The position numbers and the translations under genes are program-made. This document shows positions 16,356-25,602 of a stretch of 64,000 nt of DNA, in pieces. Location of the stretch: contig NZ_PPTR01000011.1 in NCBI RefSeq assembly GCF_003339845.1, positions 1-64,000 on the forward strand. The letters are read 5' to 3'. Under the pieces are notes generated by a model that was not told where the DNA came from, searched no databases, and saw only the letters and a program-made list of their open reading frames with translations. Numbering within the stretch: position 1 is the stretch's first letter; the number at the start of each line of letters is the position of its first letter. This DNA is from Gordonibacter sp. 28C (GTDB taxonomy: Bacteria; Actinomycetota; Coriobacteriia; Coriobacteriales; Eggerthellaceae).

Positions 16356-17726
16356 ATGACGAACGACATTCACGAGGAATTCTCGGGCCGGGACGACATC
16401 TCGTGCGCCTTCTGCGGCAAGCATCCGCACGAGGTGGCCGCGATGATCTCCGGTCCCAACGGCATCTACATCTGCGACGAGTGCATCTCCGTGTGCGCCG
16501 ACGCCATGATGCGCGACCTGGGGCTCTCCGTGCCGCCCGAGGCGGCGGCGCAGATGGAGCCCGAGCCTCAGGGCCGCCATGCCAAGCGCGCCGGCGAGCC
16601 CTACGTGGCCGAAGCCGAGCCCGCGCCCGAGGACGTGCTGGCCGACCTGCCCACGCCCCACGAGCTCTACGGCGAGCTGTCCGAGCACGTGGTGGGCCAG
16701 GAGGCGGCCAAGCGCGCGCTGTCCGTGGCCGTGTACAACCACTACAAGCGCATCAGCCTGGGGGCCGACGCCGCCGAGGGCGACGTCGAGCTGGCCAAGA
16801 GCAACATCATGCTCTTGGGCCCCACGGGCTCCGGCAAGACGCTTTTGGCGCAGACGCTCGCGCGCACGCTGAAGGTGCCCTTCGCCATCGCCGACGCCAC
16901 CACGCTCACCGAGGCGGGCTACGTGGGCGAGGACGTGGAGAACATCCTGCTCAAGCTCATGACGGCGGCCGACTTCGACATCCCGCGCGCCGAGATCGGC
17001 ATCATCTACATCGACGAGATCGACAAGGTGGCCCGCAAGGCCGAGAACCTGTCCATCACGCGCGACGTGTCGGGCGAGGGCGTGCAGCAGGCGCTGCTGA
17101 AGATCGTCGAGGGCACGGAGGCGAGCGTTCCGCCGCAGGGCGGCCGCAAGCACCCGCAGCAGGAGCTTCTGCACATCGACACCACGAACATCCTGTTCAT
17201 CCTGGGCGGCGCGTTCGTCGGGCTCTCCGACATCGTCGCCGAGCGCGTGGGCAAGAGCGGCCTGGGCTTCAACGCCGAGATGCCCGAGAGCAAGAAGCAC
17301 GCCGAGGCCGAGCTTCTGGCCCAGGTGCTGCCGGAGGACCTGAACAAGTACGGCATGATCCCCGAGTTCGTGGGCCGCATCCCCGTGGTCACGTCGCTCA
17401 ACGAGCTTTCGGAGGAAGACCTCGTGCGCATCCTCACCGAGCCGAAGAACGCGCTGGTGAAGCAGTACACGAAGATGTTCGACTTCGAGGACTCCGCGCT
17501 CGCGTTCGAGCCCGAGGCGCTCACGGCCATCGCCCACGAGGCCGTGGAGCACGGCACGGGCGCGCGCGGTTTGCGCTCCATCTGCGAGCGCGTGCTCATG
17601 GACGTGATGTACGACCTGCCCGAGCACGAGGGCGCCACCACCGTGACGGTGCGCGCGAGCGACATCACGGGCGAGACGAAGCCGGCCATCGAGCCGGTGG
17701 CGGAAGCGGTGGAGAAGAGCGCGTAG
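16356..17726 (+). CDS. clpX: ATP-dependent Clp protease ATP-binding subunit ClpX
   Basis: The 456-residue AAA+ unfoldase has the N-terminal zinc-binding domain (Cys17, Cys20, Cys40, Cys43), then a linker of about 50 residues rich in Pro and Glu that is longer than usual. The AAA+ core has Walker A GPTGSGKT (about 154-161), the GYVGED pore loop, Walker [10 protein letters not shown] and a C-terminal domain with GARGLRSI as sensor 2. It recognises tagged substrates and feeds them to ClpP. It is separated from clpP by 6 bases, so the two are cotranscribed. Confidence 0.97.
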   Translation: MTNDIHEEFSGRDDISCAFCGKHPHEVAAMISGPNGIYICDECISVCADAMMRDLGLSVPPEAAAQMEPEPQGRHAKRAGEPYVAEAEPAPEDVLADLPTPHELYGELSEHVVGQEAAKRALSVAVYNHYKRISLGADAAEGDVELAKSNIMLLGPTGSGKTLLAQTLARTLKVPFAIADATTLTEAGYVGEDVENILLKLMTAADFDIPRAEIGIIYIDEIDKVARKAENLSITRDVSGEGVQQALLKIVEGTEASVPPQGGRKHPQQELLHIDTTNILFILGGAFVGLSDIVAERVGKSGLGFNAEMPESKKHAEAELLAQVLPEDLNKYGMIPEFVGRIPVVTSLNELSEEDLVRILTEPKNALVKQYTKMFDFEDSALAFEPEALTAIAHEAVEHGTGARGLRSICERVLMDVMYDLPEHEGATTVTVRASDITGETKPAIEPVAEAVEKSA

Positions 17727-17729
17727 GAT

Positions 17730-18007
17730 AGGCCGTCGCCTGAGGCGAGCGGGTAAGGTTGTCGCCTCAAGCGAGGGAATAGGTTGTCAATCCTGAGCGA
17801 GAAGCGATGCGAGATAGGTTGTCATCCTGAGCGGAGGCCGAAGGCCGGAGTCGAAGGATCCCGTGCGGCGATAGCAGGAAGATTCACGGCTGACGCCATT
17901 CGGGATCCTTCGTCCCCGCTTCGCGGGGCCTCCCTGCGCCCGCTCCGCGTGCTCGGGAGTTCGACAGTCCGCCGGACTGTCGAATGCTCCGCTCGCTCAG
18001 GATGACA
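17730..18007. repeat. Composite dispersed repeat region with TCATCCTGAGCG ends
   Basis: Between clpX and valS, tgtcatcctgagcg (17820-17833) reappears inverted as cgctcaggatgaca (17994-18007), and inside them gaaggatcccg is mirrored by cgggatccttc, giving a nested inverted-repeat element of about 190 bases. Before it lie three degenerate units of about 25-30 bases sharing a pattern like (a)taggttgtc..cctgagcga. Repeats of this TCATCCTGAGCG type occur between genes in many bacteria. No gene is supported here. The ATG-containing frames are repeat translations. Confidence 0.75.
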
Positions 18008-18081
18008 GTGGTGAGGAGAGGGAGCGGGCAGGTGCGAGAGGCGCCGCGCCCGCTTTTCGGTTCGACACGAAAGAGCAGACC

Positions 18082-20772
18082 ATGGCCGAGAACACGAACG
18101 AGAGCACCGGGGCGAAGAAGATCGACTACGACTTCGCGGCGCACGAGCGCCCGCTTTTCCAGGCGTGGAAGGACGCCGGCTACTTCCAGCGCGGCGAGGG
18201 CTTCGGCGCCAAGAAGGGCGAGCCCTACACCATCGTCATCCCGCCGCCGAACATCACGGGCGTGCTGCACATGGGCCATGCCCTCAACGACACCATCCAG
18301 GACACCTGCATCCGCCGCGCGCGCATGCAGGGGCGTCCCACGCGCTGGATCCTGGGCACCGACCACGCCGGCATCTCCACGCAGACCAAGGTTGACAAGA
18401 AGCTGGCCGACCAGGGCATCAGCCGCTTGGAGATCGGCCGCGAGGCGTTCGTCGAGGCGTGCTACGACTGGTACAAGGAGTACGGCACCACCATCGTGAA
18501 CCAGATCAAGGGCATGGGCTGCTCGTGCGACTACGACGACGAGCACTTCACGCTGGAGCCGGCGTACGTGAAGGCCGTGCGCAAGCTGTTCGTGGACTGG
18601 TACCACGACGACCTTATCTACAAGGGCAAGCGCATCGTTAACTGGTGCCCGCACTGCACCACGTCCATCTCCGACGACGAGGCCGAGTACGTGGACGAGA
18701 CGGGCCACCTATGGCACCTGCGCTACCCGCTGACCGAGCCCGAGGGCGATTTGGAGTACCTCGTGGTGGCCACGACGCGCCCCGAGACGATGCTGGGCGA
18801 CACGGGCGTGGCGGTGAACCCGAAGGACGAGCGCTTCAAGCACCTCGTGGGCAAGACGGTGAAGCTGCCGCTGGTGAACCGCGAGATCCCCATCTTCGCC
18901 GACTGGCACGTGGACATGGAGTTCGGCACCGGTTGCGTGAAGGTGACGCCGTCGCACGACCCGAACGACTGGGCCATGGGCGAGCGCAACGGGCTTGAGC
19001 GCATCAACATCTTCGACGAGACGGCGCACGTGGTGGACGGCTACGGGCGCTTCAGCGGCATGGACCGCGACGAGGCCCGCGAGGCCGTCGTGGCCGCGTT
19101 CGAGGAACTGGGGCTGCTGGACAAGGTGGAGGACCACGACCACTCCGTCATGACCTGCTACCGCTGCCACACGAAGCTGGAGCCCTGGGAGTCCGAGCAG
19201 TGGTTCGTGGCCGTGGACGGCCTCAAGCAGAACGCGGCGCGCGTGGTGGAGGACGGTTCCATCCAGTTCCACCCCGAGCGCTGGAAGCAGGTCTACCTGG
19301 ACTGGCTGGGCAACCTGAAGGACTGGTGCATCTCGCGCCAGCTGTGGTGGGGTCATCGCATTCCCATGTTCTACTGCGACGAGTGCGGCTGGGAAGACGC
19401 CAGCGTGGAGGATATCGACGTGTGCCCCGTGTGCGGCAAGCCCGTGCGCCAGGACGAGGACGTGCTGGACACGTGGTTCTCGTCGCAGCTGTGGCCCTTC
19501 GCCACGATGGGCTGGACGGAGGAGGGGGTCGACGCGCCCGAGATGAAGGCCGCGTACCCCACGCAGGTGCTCTCCACCGCCCGCGACATCATGGGGCTGT
19601 GGGTGGCGCGCATGGTGATGGCGTCCATGTACTGCACCGACCAGATTCCCTTCGAGCACGTCATCATCCACCCCACGGTCATGGCGGCCGACGGCAAGCC
19701 CATGTCCAAGAGCCGCGGCAACGGCGTGGACCCGCTGCGCCTCATGGAGGACTACGGCGCCGACGGCATGCGCTTCGGCCTGCTCATGCAGGTGACGGGC
19801 GCGCAGGACCTCAAGTTCAACGAGGCGAAGCTGGAAAGCTCGCGCAACTTCGCGAACAAGATCCGCAACGCCGCCCGCTTCGTCATGATGAACCTGGACG
19901 GCTACGAGCCCGGCGAGCCCGAGCCCACGACGCCCGCGGACCGCTGGATATTCTCGCGGCTGGCCGGCTTAGTGGCGCGCCTCGACGCGGCGTTCGACTC
20001 CTTCGAGTTCGGCGAGGCCACGCGCGAGCTGTACGCGTTCTTCTGGAACGAGTTCTGCGACTGGTACATCGAGTTCTCGAAGGCGCGGCTCGGAGCGCAG
20101 GCCGACCCGGCCGACCGCGCGGCGTGCCAGCGCAACCTCGTGTTCGTGCTCGACCAGGCGCTGCGCCTGCTGCATCCCATCATGCCGTTCGTGACCGAGG
20201 AGATTTACCGGGAGCTGCCCCTGGACCGTGCGGGCGTCCCGTACCTCATCGGGGCGGCGTGGCCGGACGCCGCGGCGCTCGCAGCCTACGTGGACGAAGA
20301 GGCCGAGCGCGCCATCGAGATGGTGTGCGAGTGCGTGTCGGCCATCCGCAGCACGCGCGCCCGCTACGGCATCTCGCCGAAGGCCGAGCTTGCCGTCACG
20401 GTGAAGGCGGGGGAGGCCGACGTCGCGCTGCTGGAGGCGCAGCGCGGGCTCATCGAGGGCATGGGCAACACGTCGTCGCTCGCCGTGGCCGCCGATGCCG
20501 AGAAGCCGGCCGAGTCGAGCGCGGTGCTGGGCGCGGGGCTCGAGGTGTACATCGTGCTGTCGGGCCTGGTGGACTTCGCTGCCGAGCGCGCCCGCTTGGA
20601 GAAGGAGCGCGCGAAGCTGGCCGCCGACGCGGGCAAGCTCGAGAAGAAGCTGTCCAACCCGGGCTTTTTGGCGAAGGCCGCGCCCGAGATCGTGGAAAAG
20701 GACCGTGCCAAGCACGCCGAGCTCGCCGACAAGCTGGCGCGCGTGGAGGCCCAGCTTGCGGAAATTGCCTGA
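18082..20772 (+). CDS. valS: Valyl-tRNA synthetase
   Basis: The 896-residue class I synthetase begins at ATG 18082. It has the HIGH-type motif as HMGH (about 63-66, in GVLHMGHALNDT), the editing domain in the middle (GTGCVKVTPSHDPNDW), the KMSKS motif as PMSKS (about 539-543), the anticodon-binding domain, and a C-terminal coiled-coil arm (RARLEKERAKLAADAGKLEKK) typical of ValRS. It charges tRNA-Val. The ribosome site is weak (AAAGAG). No T-box leader is visible. Confidence 0.96.
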   Translation: MAENTNESTGAKKIDYDFAAHERPLFQAWKDAGYFQRGEGFGAKKGEPYTIVIPPPNITGVLHMGHALNDTIQDTCIRRARMQGRPTRWILGTDHAGISTQTKVDKKLADQGISRLEIGREAFVEACYDWYKEYGTTIVNQIKGMGCSCDYDDEHFTLEPAYVKAVRKLFVDWYHDDLIYKGKRIVNWCPHCTTSISDDEAEYVDETGHLWHLRYPLTEPEGDLEYLVVATTRPETMLGDTGVAVNPKDERFKHLVGKTVKLPLVNREIPIFADWHVDMEFGTGCVKVTPSHDPNDWAMGERNGLERINIFDETAHVVDGYGRFSGMDRDEAREAVVAAFEELGLLDKVEDHDHSVMTCYRCHTKLEPWESEQWFVAVDGLKQNAARVVEDGSIQFHPERWKQVYLDWLGNLKDWCISRQLWWGHRIPMFYCDECGWEDASVEDIDVCPVCGKPVRQDEDVLDTWFSSQLWPFATMGWTEEGVDAPEMKAAYPTQVLSTARDIMGLWVARMVMASMYCTDQIPFEHVIIHPTVMAADGKPMSKSRGNGVDPLRLMEDYGADGMRFGLLMQVTGAQDLKFNEAKLESSRNFANKIRNAARFVMMNLDGYEPGEPEPTTPADRWIFSRLAGLVARLDAAFDSFEFGEATRELYAFFWNEFCDWYIEFSKARLGAQADPADRAACQRNLVFVLDQALRLLHPIMPFVTEEIYRELPLDRAGVPYLIGAAWPDAAALAAYVDEEAERAIEMVCECVSAIRSTRARYGISPKAELAVTVKAGEADVALLEAQRGLIEGMGNTSSLAVAADAEKPAESSAVLGAGLEVYIVLSGLVDFAAERARLEKERAKLAADAGKLEKKLSNPGFLAKAAPEIVEKDRAKHAELADKLARVEAQLAEIA

Positions 20773-20797
20773 ACAGGCGTGCGCCCTTGGGCAACTT

Positions 20798-20806
20798 TGC
20801 TATAAT
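20798..20806 (+). promoter_or_regulatory. Extended -10 promoter upstream of the zinc-ribbon gene
   Basis: TGCTATAAT is a perfect consensus extended -10, 26 bases after the valS stop and 87 bases before the next gene. No good -35 lies at the right distance, as is common for extended -10 promoters. Confidence 0.65.
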
Positions 20807-20892
20807 GACTGTTCGTGTCGGAGCTTCGGCGGCCGGCACGGCAGTCGAATGCCGGCGCTGGGCGCGGGCAAACGTAAGAAAACGAGGTTGAA

Positions 20893-21441
20893 ATGAACGA
20901 ACTGCTGTCCCAGCTGTGGACGCCTGAGCTGCAAGCCGCGTTCACCGTGGTCGTGGTGTTGCTCGTCATTCTGTACGTGTTGTCCATCGTCTGGGTCGTC
21001 CGCGACGCCTACCTGCGCGGCTCCTACTGGTACGTGTGGGCCATCGTGGCGCTCATCCCGCTGCTCGGCATCATCGCCTACTGCCTGCTGCGCCCGCCGC
21101 TGCTGCAGATCGACCGCGACGAGCAGGAGCTGGAGATCGCGCTCAAGCAACGCGAGCTCATGAAGTACGGCGAGTGCGCGAACTGCGGTTACCCGGTGGA
21201 GGCCGATTTCGTGCTGTGCCCCAACTGCCATCAGCGCCTGAAGAACCTGTGCGGAACCTGCAACCACGCGCTCGATCCCTCGTGGACCGTGTGCCCGTAC
21301 TGCGCCACCCCCGTGGGCGGCGCGGCCCCGGCGGCGCGTCGCAGCGCCCCGCGCGCCCGCGCGCAGCAGCCGCAGCAGGCGGCTCCCCAGCAGCGGCAGG
21401 CCCGCTCGCGCGCTCCGCAGGGCGAGCATCCCGTCCAGTAA
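20893..21441 (+). CDS. Membrane protein with double zinc ribbon
   Basis: The 182-residue product has two N-terminal hydrophobic segments (about 15-35 and 48-68), then a cytoplasmic double zinc-ribbon: CANCGYP...LCPNCHQ and LCGTCNHA...VCPYCAT, and a basic, Gln/Ala/Arg-rich tail likely to be disordered. Zinc ribbons of this DZR type mediate protein or nucleic-acid contacts. No enzyme domain is present. The gene has its own promoter candidate at 20798 and a terminator at 21460, so it appears monocistronic. The function is unknown. Confidence 0.8.
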   Translation: MNELLSQLWTPELQAAFTVVVVLLVILYVLSIVWVVRDAYLRGSYWYVWAIVALIPLLGIIAYCLLRPPLLQIDRDEQELEIALKQRELMKYGECANCGYPVEADFVLCPNCHQRLKNLCGTCNHALDPSWTVCPYCATPVGGAAPAARRSAPRARAQQPQQAAPQQRQARSRAPQGEHPVQ

Positions 21442-21459
21442 CCAGCGACGCCGAAAAGA

Positions 21460-21495
21460 AAACCGCCCGCGTGCCTTGAAGGCACCGGGCGGTTT
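21460..21495. terminator. Bidirectional-looking terminator after the zinc-ribbon gene
   Basis: An outer 10-bp stem (aaaccgcccg/cgggcggttt) and an inner stem (gtgcc/ggcac) pair around a TTGAA loop. A-rich sequence precedes it and T residues follow, so it could act on both strands. Confidence 0.8.
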
Positions 21496-21510
21496 CCCGT
21501 TGACGCGCTT

Positions 21511-21547
21511 GCACGCCCCCGACCGCGGTTCGCGGGCGGGGGCGTGC
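21511..21547 (+). terminator. Second GC hairpin with T-run
   Basis: Arms gcacgccccc (21511-21520) and gggggcgtgc (21538-21547) are perfectly complementary and are followed by GTTTTTCC. This is a good plus-strand terminator backing up the first one before the convergent minus-strand gene. Confidence 0.75.
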
Positions 21548-21555
21548 GTTTTTCC

Positions 21556-22218
21556 TTACTGCACGGCCGAGGGCGGTTCCGCGGCGAAGCTGAACACCAG
21601 GCTGTACTTCGGCTGGTGAGGCGCGTCGCTGGGATAGCTGAAGCCCTCGGGCAGCTGGCCGCTCATGCTGAAGACGGCGGTCTGCGGCGCGGATTCCGAT
21701 CCCGCCCCGATGACGATCGAGCCCGGGCTCGTCAAACCGGCGCCCAGAAACGCGTCGTCGGCGCTTCTCAACGGCACGGTCAAGCTGTTCGGAGACGCGA
21801 AGCTCAGGTTCAGCGTCATTCCCGCAAGCTCGGCGGGCTCCGAAACCTTGGTGAAGCCGGTCGGCGTCACGGACACTCCGCGCGACGAGTGGTTGTAGAT
21901 GCGGTAAACGGGGGAGTACACCGCTCCCTCGTCGCTTGCGAGCGATCCGAAAAGCGCGGTCGTGGGGATCTTGACGTTCACCCACGATTCGGTCGGGGGG
22001 TCGGGTCGGTTCGGATTCTCTTCGCCGTCGAAGGTGCCTATCCAGCCCTCGACGGCGGTCTTTCCATCCGATGTGCCCTGTATGCCGGTGCTGTTGTCGT
22101 TCTCGCTGTTGCCTTCGGATCCGCTGTCCCATGCGTATGCGGCGAGGGGGGTCATGGCGATGACCGCGACCAAGCCGAGCATTAAGAAAGCGGACAAGAG
22201 TTTTCTGTTCGTAGTCAT
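21556..22218 (-). CDS. Secreted protein sharing a C-terminal domain with the 916-residue surface protein
   Basis: The 220-residue product has a cleavable signal peptide (hydrophobic to about residue 29, AAYA end) and GAGG before the ATG. The mature protein starts with a Gly/Ser/Asn-rich stretch and then a domain from WVNVKIPTTALFGS (about residue 79) to PKYSLVFSFA at the C-terminus. This domain visibly matches the last 170 residues of the protein encoded at 22852-25602 (WVDVRIPTKMLFGT ... PSYSLVWSFA). The framing Trp and the terminal W/F-S-F motif recall cell-wall-binding WxL proteins of Firmicutes, but I cannot equate them. It is the last gene of a three-gene minus-strand set and probably a surface subunit. 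Confidence 0.75.
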   Translation of the reverse strand: MTTNRKLLSAFLMLGLVAVIAMTPLAAYAWDSGSEGNSENDNSTGIQGTSDGKTAVEGWIGTFDGEENPNRPDPPTESWVNVKIPTTALFGSLASDEGAVYSPVYRIYNHSSRGVSVTPTGFTKVSEPAELAGMTLNLSFASPNSLTVPLRSADDAFLGAGLTSPGSIVIGAGSESAPQTAVFSMSGQLPEGFSYPSDAPHQPKYSLVFSFAAEPPSAVQ

Positions 22219-22256
22219 GTCGACTCCTCTGGTTGTCGTTGTTGCCGATGGATGCC

Positions 22257-22862
22257 TTATTCGACATGCAAGGTTATCTTTACTTTGGTCTCACCTTCCT
22301 TTTCCTGCGTCTCCCGGTCGTATATCGAAACATTGACGGTCGCCCGATAGGAGCCGGGATCCGGCGTCGAATCGAGCGCGATGCCCCTGATCTGCTTGCC
22401 GGGCATCACCGCCCCCGATTGGTAAACTTTTTGCCCGCTCTCGTCGAGGGTGATGTCGAACGAGATCGGAAACACGTTGTCGAGCGGGTTGACCAGCTCG
22501 AACCTGCCCTCGCCCGTCTGCGAGGAGAAGGAGGCGTCGGGGTTGACCTGCAGCGTGAAGTAGTTCGCGTCGGCTGCGCTCTGCATGGCGCTTTCCATGC
22601 CTTCGCGGTCTGAGATGTCCTCGGCGTTCGCGTCGAGCCCGGGCATGACGGCGACGGCGGCCGGCGCGTCTTCCTGCTTGTCGCCCAGGAGGTTCACGGC
22701 CGTGCACGTGCCCAGGGCGAGCAGAAGCAGAAGGAGGAGGAGCACGAGCAGGATCTTCTTCCTCTTCCGACGCTTTTCCTGCGCGCCTTCCGACGTGTCG
22801 GGCGTTCCCGTTTGGATGGGCGCTTGCTTCGCGTCCCTGTTGTTCGTTTCGTTATCGAGCAT
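22257..22862 (-). CDS. Single-pass membrane protein with extracellular beta-rich domain
   Basis: The start ATG at 22862 has GGAG just upstream and overlaps the end of the preceding gene by 11 bases. The longer upstream frame is not needed. The 201-residue product has a charged, Lys/Arg-rich cytoplasmic N-terminus (about 1-35), one very hydrophobic segment (a run of about ten Leu, 36-55), and an external domain that is rich in beta-prone sequence and ends in GETKVKITLHVE. The later part (VMPGKQIRGIAL...PGSYRATVNVSIYD) resembles an Ig-like fold. No family is recognised. It lies between the two genes that share a C-terminal domain and may anchor or assemble them. Confidence 0.75.
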   Translation of the reverse strand: MLDNETNNRDAKQAPIQTGTPDTSEGAQEKRRKRKKILLVLLLLLLLLALGTCTAVNLLGDKQEDAPAAVAVMPGLDANAEDISDREGMESAMQSAADANYFTLQVNPDASFSSQTGEGRFELVNPLDNVFPISFDITLDESGQKVYQSGAVMPGKQIRGIALDSTPDPGSYRATVNVSIYDRETQEKEGETKVKITLHVE

Positions 22863-25602
22863 AGGTTTCTCCTTCGAACACCGGTGCGAACGACCACACC
22901 AGGGAATAAGAGGGGCGGTGCACCACCCCGGGCGAGAAGGCGCCGAGGTAAGTGCCGGAAAAGGCAAGGTGGCGGCGTGCGGACGGGGCGAGCGTCACCC
23001 GCAGTCCGTCCGACGGGTTCTCGGGGGCGAAGGGGTGCAGGTATTCGAGGGCCGTCGTCCCGTCGAGGTCGAGGTCGAGCTTGAGGTCGTTGCCGCTCGT
23101 TGCCCCTTCGGGGCCGCTCATCAGGTTGATCCCGTCGCTTTCCAGAACCTCGAAGCCGGCGAGGGACACGTCGACGGGGAGGTCGGAGCCGTTCTCCATC
23201 TCGTACACCGGAGAGACGATCCTGCCGTCCCCGTACACGTCGATCGTTCCGAAGAGCATCTTCGTGGGAATGCGGACGTCGACCCACTGCGCCTCGTCGA
23301 CGATGGTGACCGTGACGACGCGCTCGACGCCCTTGGCCGTCAGCGCGACGGTTTGGACCTCCAGCGCTTCCGTCAAGGGGTCGTGGGGCGGGACGATCTC
23401 CGAGGACAGGTCATCGCCGGTCATGAGGTCCCATGCCTGGGCGCGGCTCCGGTCCAAAACGAATTTCCCTGCATCGTCGCGAGGGAACTCGCTTTTGCGG
23501 AACGAGAAGTCCTCCGCCCGCAGCGCGACGCGGCGATCGGCGTCCACGACGGTGCTCTCGTCGGTCACGAACACGGGCACCGTCACCACGGCGCTTTTCC
23601 CCGTGGCGTTGGTGAGGACGACCTTGGCGACGGCCGGTCCGACGACGTCGGTGCCGGGCGCCTCGGCTATCGCGGCCTGCAAGGGGCCTTCGTCGCCGGC
23701 TTCGGCGTTGGCGACAAGGGCCCAAGCGTCCGTGGGGAACGGATCGCCCCGGCGGACGATTTGGAGGACGGGGTCGGCCGAAGGGTCGCCGGCCTCGAGG
23801 ATCGCGGACCTTTTCTTCAGAGCGAGGAAGTCGTGCACCGCGGTCACCTCGAGCTTGGTCCGGGAGTCGACCACCGTGTTGTCTATCGCGATGGAGTAGC
23901 GCCCGGCGCCGTCGCTGGCCCCCGAGAAGCTTTGCGCCGAACCGTCGTTGCCCGCGTAGTCGACGTAAACCTGCGCGGCGGGCTCCGTCGAGCCGGCTGC
24001 GGCCGTGGAGTGGATCCATTGCCGTTCGGGAGCCAGGAGCATGGGCTCGGTTCCCACCTGGATGACGCGGGCGTTTTTGGGATCGAACCCGGCGGCGAGA
24101 TCGCCGTTGTTCGAGACGATGGACTTCAGAACGTCTTGGCCCGCGGCCAGGTCGAGGGTTGCAAGGAGGCCGTTGGCGCTGTCGGACGACCACATGCGGG
24201 CGGGTTTCTCCTGCGCGGCGGCCGCCGCGTAGGTCGGCCAGTAGTTGAAGTCCGTCGTGGCGAACTGCAGGGAATTCGCCTGCGCCAAGCCGAAGATGGG
24301 CCTGTTCGAGGGCTGCACCGCGAAGACCACCGCCTTCGCTTTGTCCACCTGGACGACGGGGGCGCCTCCGGCCGGGCTCAGGAAGCGGAACAGCGGATAC
24401 GCGTACGCGGAGCCGCTCGTTCCCGGCTTGTTGAGGTAGTTCATCCGCAAGACCGCGCCCTCCTCGACGACGAGCGCGTTGGAAAGGGCGATTCCCCCTG
24501 CGAAGTTGAACACCGCCGTTGCGTTTTTCCCGATGCGGATCGAGTCGACGCGATGGTCCTCCGCCGTGCTCAGCGGGTTGTAACCCGTTATGTCGACAAG
24601 GAGGGACGCGCCGTCCCCGACGTCCAGGACGACGTTGTAGGTTGTGCCCTCGACCCAGAAGAACCCCCGGCCAGTGTTGGCCGAGGTCTTGAAGGAGGCT
24701 TGCGCCCCGCTTGCGATGGTGAGGAACGGCTTTTCGGCTCCTGCGCCGAACATCCAGAAGAAGGCGCTGCCGACCGAGGTCGATTCGACGGCGAGCTCGC
24801 CGTGCACGGAAACGCCGTGCACCTCCCCGATCTCCTCGGCCGTGTTCGAGTTGCTTCCGTTCGACTTGACGAGCACGTTGTTCTCGCCGACGAACGACAC
24901 GTTGCCGTATCGGTTGTAGATAAGCTGGGGACCTGTGTAGGACACGTTTTCAAGGACGATGGTCGGCGCGCCGGATGCCGCGGTGCACCAGACCACGCCG
25001 TAGTAGGTCCGCCCGACGATCGCCATGTTCCTCAGCGTGTACACGGGGCTCGCGGTCGAGGACGAGGTGAACGTGGTCGCGCCCTGCTGCTCGAGCGTGT
25101 ACAGGCCCTGGCCGTCTATCGTGAGCTCGGTCTTGGCAGCGGGGATGGGGATGTGTCCCGTCATGACGATGTCGCCGCCAAGGACGATCGTGTCGATGTC
25201 CTGCGCGGCGACCGCCGAGTAAAGCTCTTGGAACGTGGTCACCAGGGAGCTTGCGCGCGCCTCGCCGCTTTCGTCGATGGGGGAGGCGGTCGAAGCTTCC
25301 CCTTCGGCATCCGAAGATACCGAGGGGAACGGGGGCTCATCTTCGGTTTCCACGTTCGCATCGCCGCCTGCCGGGGCACCCGTTTCGGATTCCGCTTCGG
25401 ATCCGTCCGAAGCGCCGTTCGCTTCGCCGTCGCCGAGCTCGTCCTGTTCGGGCACGTTGTCCCGCGCCTCGTCCTGCGACGTCGCGCTTTCGGATGCGAT
25501 CTGCGCGTCGGCGAACGCGCGCTCGAAAGAGGGCGCGGAAGTCCCGGCCAGCAGCACGGCTGCCAGCAGGGCGAGAAGGCCATGGCGCATGGTTTTTCTC
25601 AA
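22852..25602 (-). CDS. Large secreted protein with beta-helix-like region and shared C-terminal domain
   Basis: The 916-residue product has a signal peptide (about 1-31), an acidic Ser/Glu-rich linker (35-115), then a region (about 118-400) with repeated hydrophobic-Asn/Gly patterns (TIVLGGDIVMTGHIPIP, LTIDGQGLYTLEQQG, APTIVLENVSYTG) typical of pectate-lyase-like beta-helix adhesins. The middle part (560-740) looks like Ig-like domains. The last 170 residues carry the domain that also ends the 220-residue protein at 21556. There is no sortase motif or C-terminal transmembrane segment, so attachment must be non-covalent, perhaps by the shared domain. Expression starts from the spacer shared with thrS. 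Confidence 0.78.
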   Translation of the reverse strand: MRKTMRHGLLALLAAVLLAGTSAPSFERAFADAQIASESATSQDEARDNVPEQDELGDGEANGASDGSEAESETGAPAGGDANVETEDEPPFPSVSSDAEGEASTASPIDESGEARASSLVTTFQELYSAVAAQDIDTIVLGGDIVMTGHIPIPAAKTELTIDGQGLYTLEQQGATTFTSSSTASPVYTLRNMAIVGRTYYGVVWCTAASGAPTIVLENVSYTGPQLIYNRYGNVSFVGENNVLVKSNGSNSNTAEEIGEVHGVSVHGELAVESTSVGSAFFWMFGAGAEKPFLTIASGAQASFKTSANTGRGFFWVEGTTYNVVLDVGDGASLLVDITGYNPLSTAEDHRVDSIRIGKNATAVFNFAGGIALSNALVVEEGAVLRMNYLNKPGTSGSAYAYPLFRFLSPAGGAPVVQVDKAKAVVFAVQPSNRPIFGLAQANSLQFATTDFNYWPTYAAAAAQEKPARMWSSDSANGLLATLDLAAGQDVLKSIVSNNGDLAAGFDPKNARVIQVGTEPMLLAPERQWIHSTAAAGSTEPAAQVYVDYAGNDGSAQSFSGASDGAGRYSIAIDNTVVDSRTKLEVTAVHDFLALKKRSAILEAGDPSADPVLQIVRRGDPFPTDAWALVANAEAGDEGPLQAAIAEAPGTDVVGPAVAKVVLTNATGKSAVVTVPVFVTDESTVVDADRRVALRAEDFSFRKSEFPRDDAGKFVLDRSRAQAWDLMTGDDLSSEIVPPHDPLTEALEVQTVALTAKGVERVVTVTIVDEAQWVDVRIPTKMLFGTIDVYGDGRIVSPVYEMENGSDLPVDVSLAGFEVLESDGINLMSGPEGATSGNDLKLDLDLDGTTALEYLHPFAPENPSDGLRVTLAPSARRHLAFSGTYLGAFSPGVVHRPSYSLVWSFAPVFEGETYAR

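Noticed and set aside
15651-17627. 658-codon minus-strand frame opposite clpP-clpX
   Set aside because: Shadow of two well-conserved genes.
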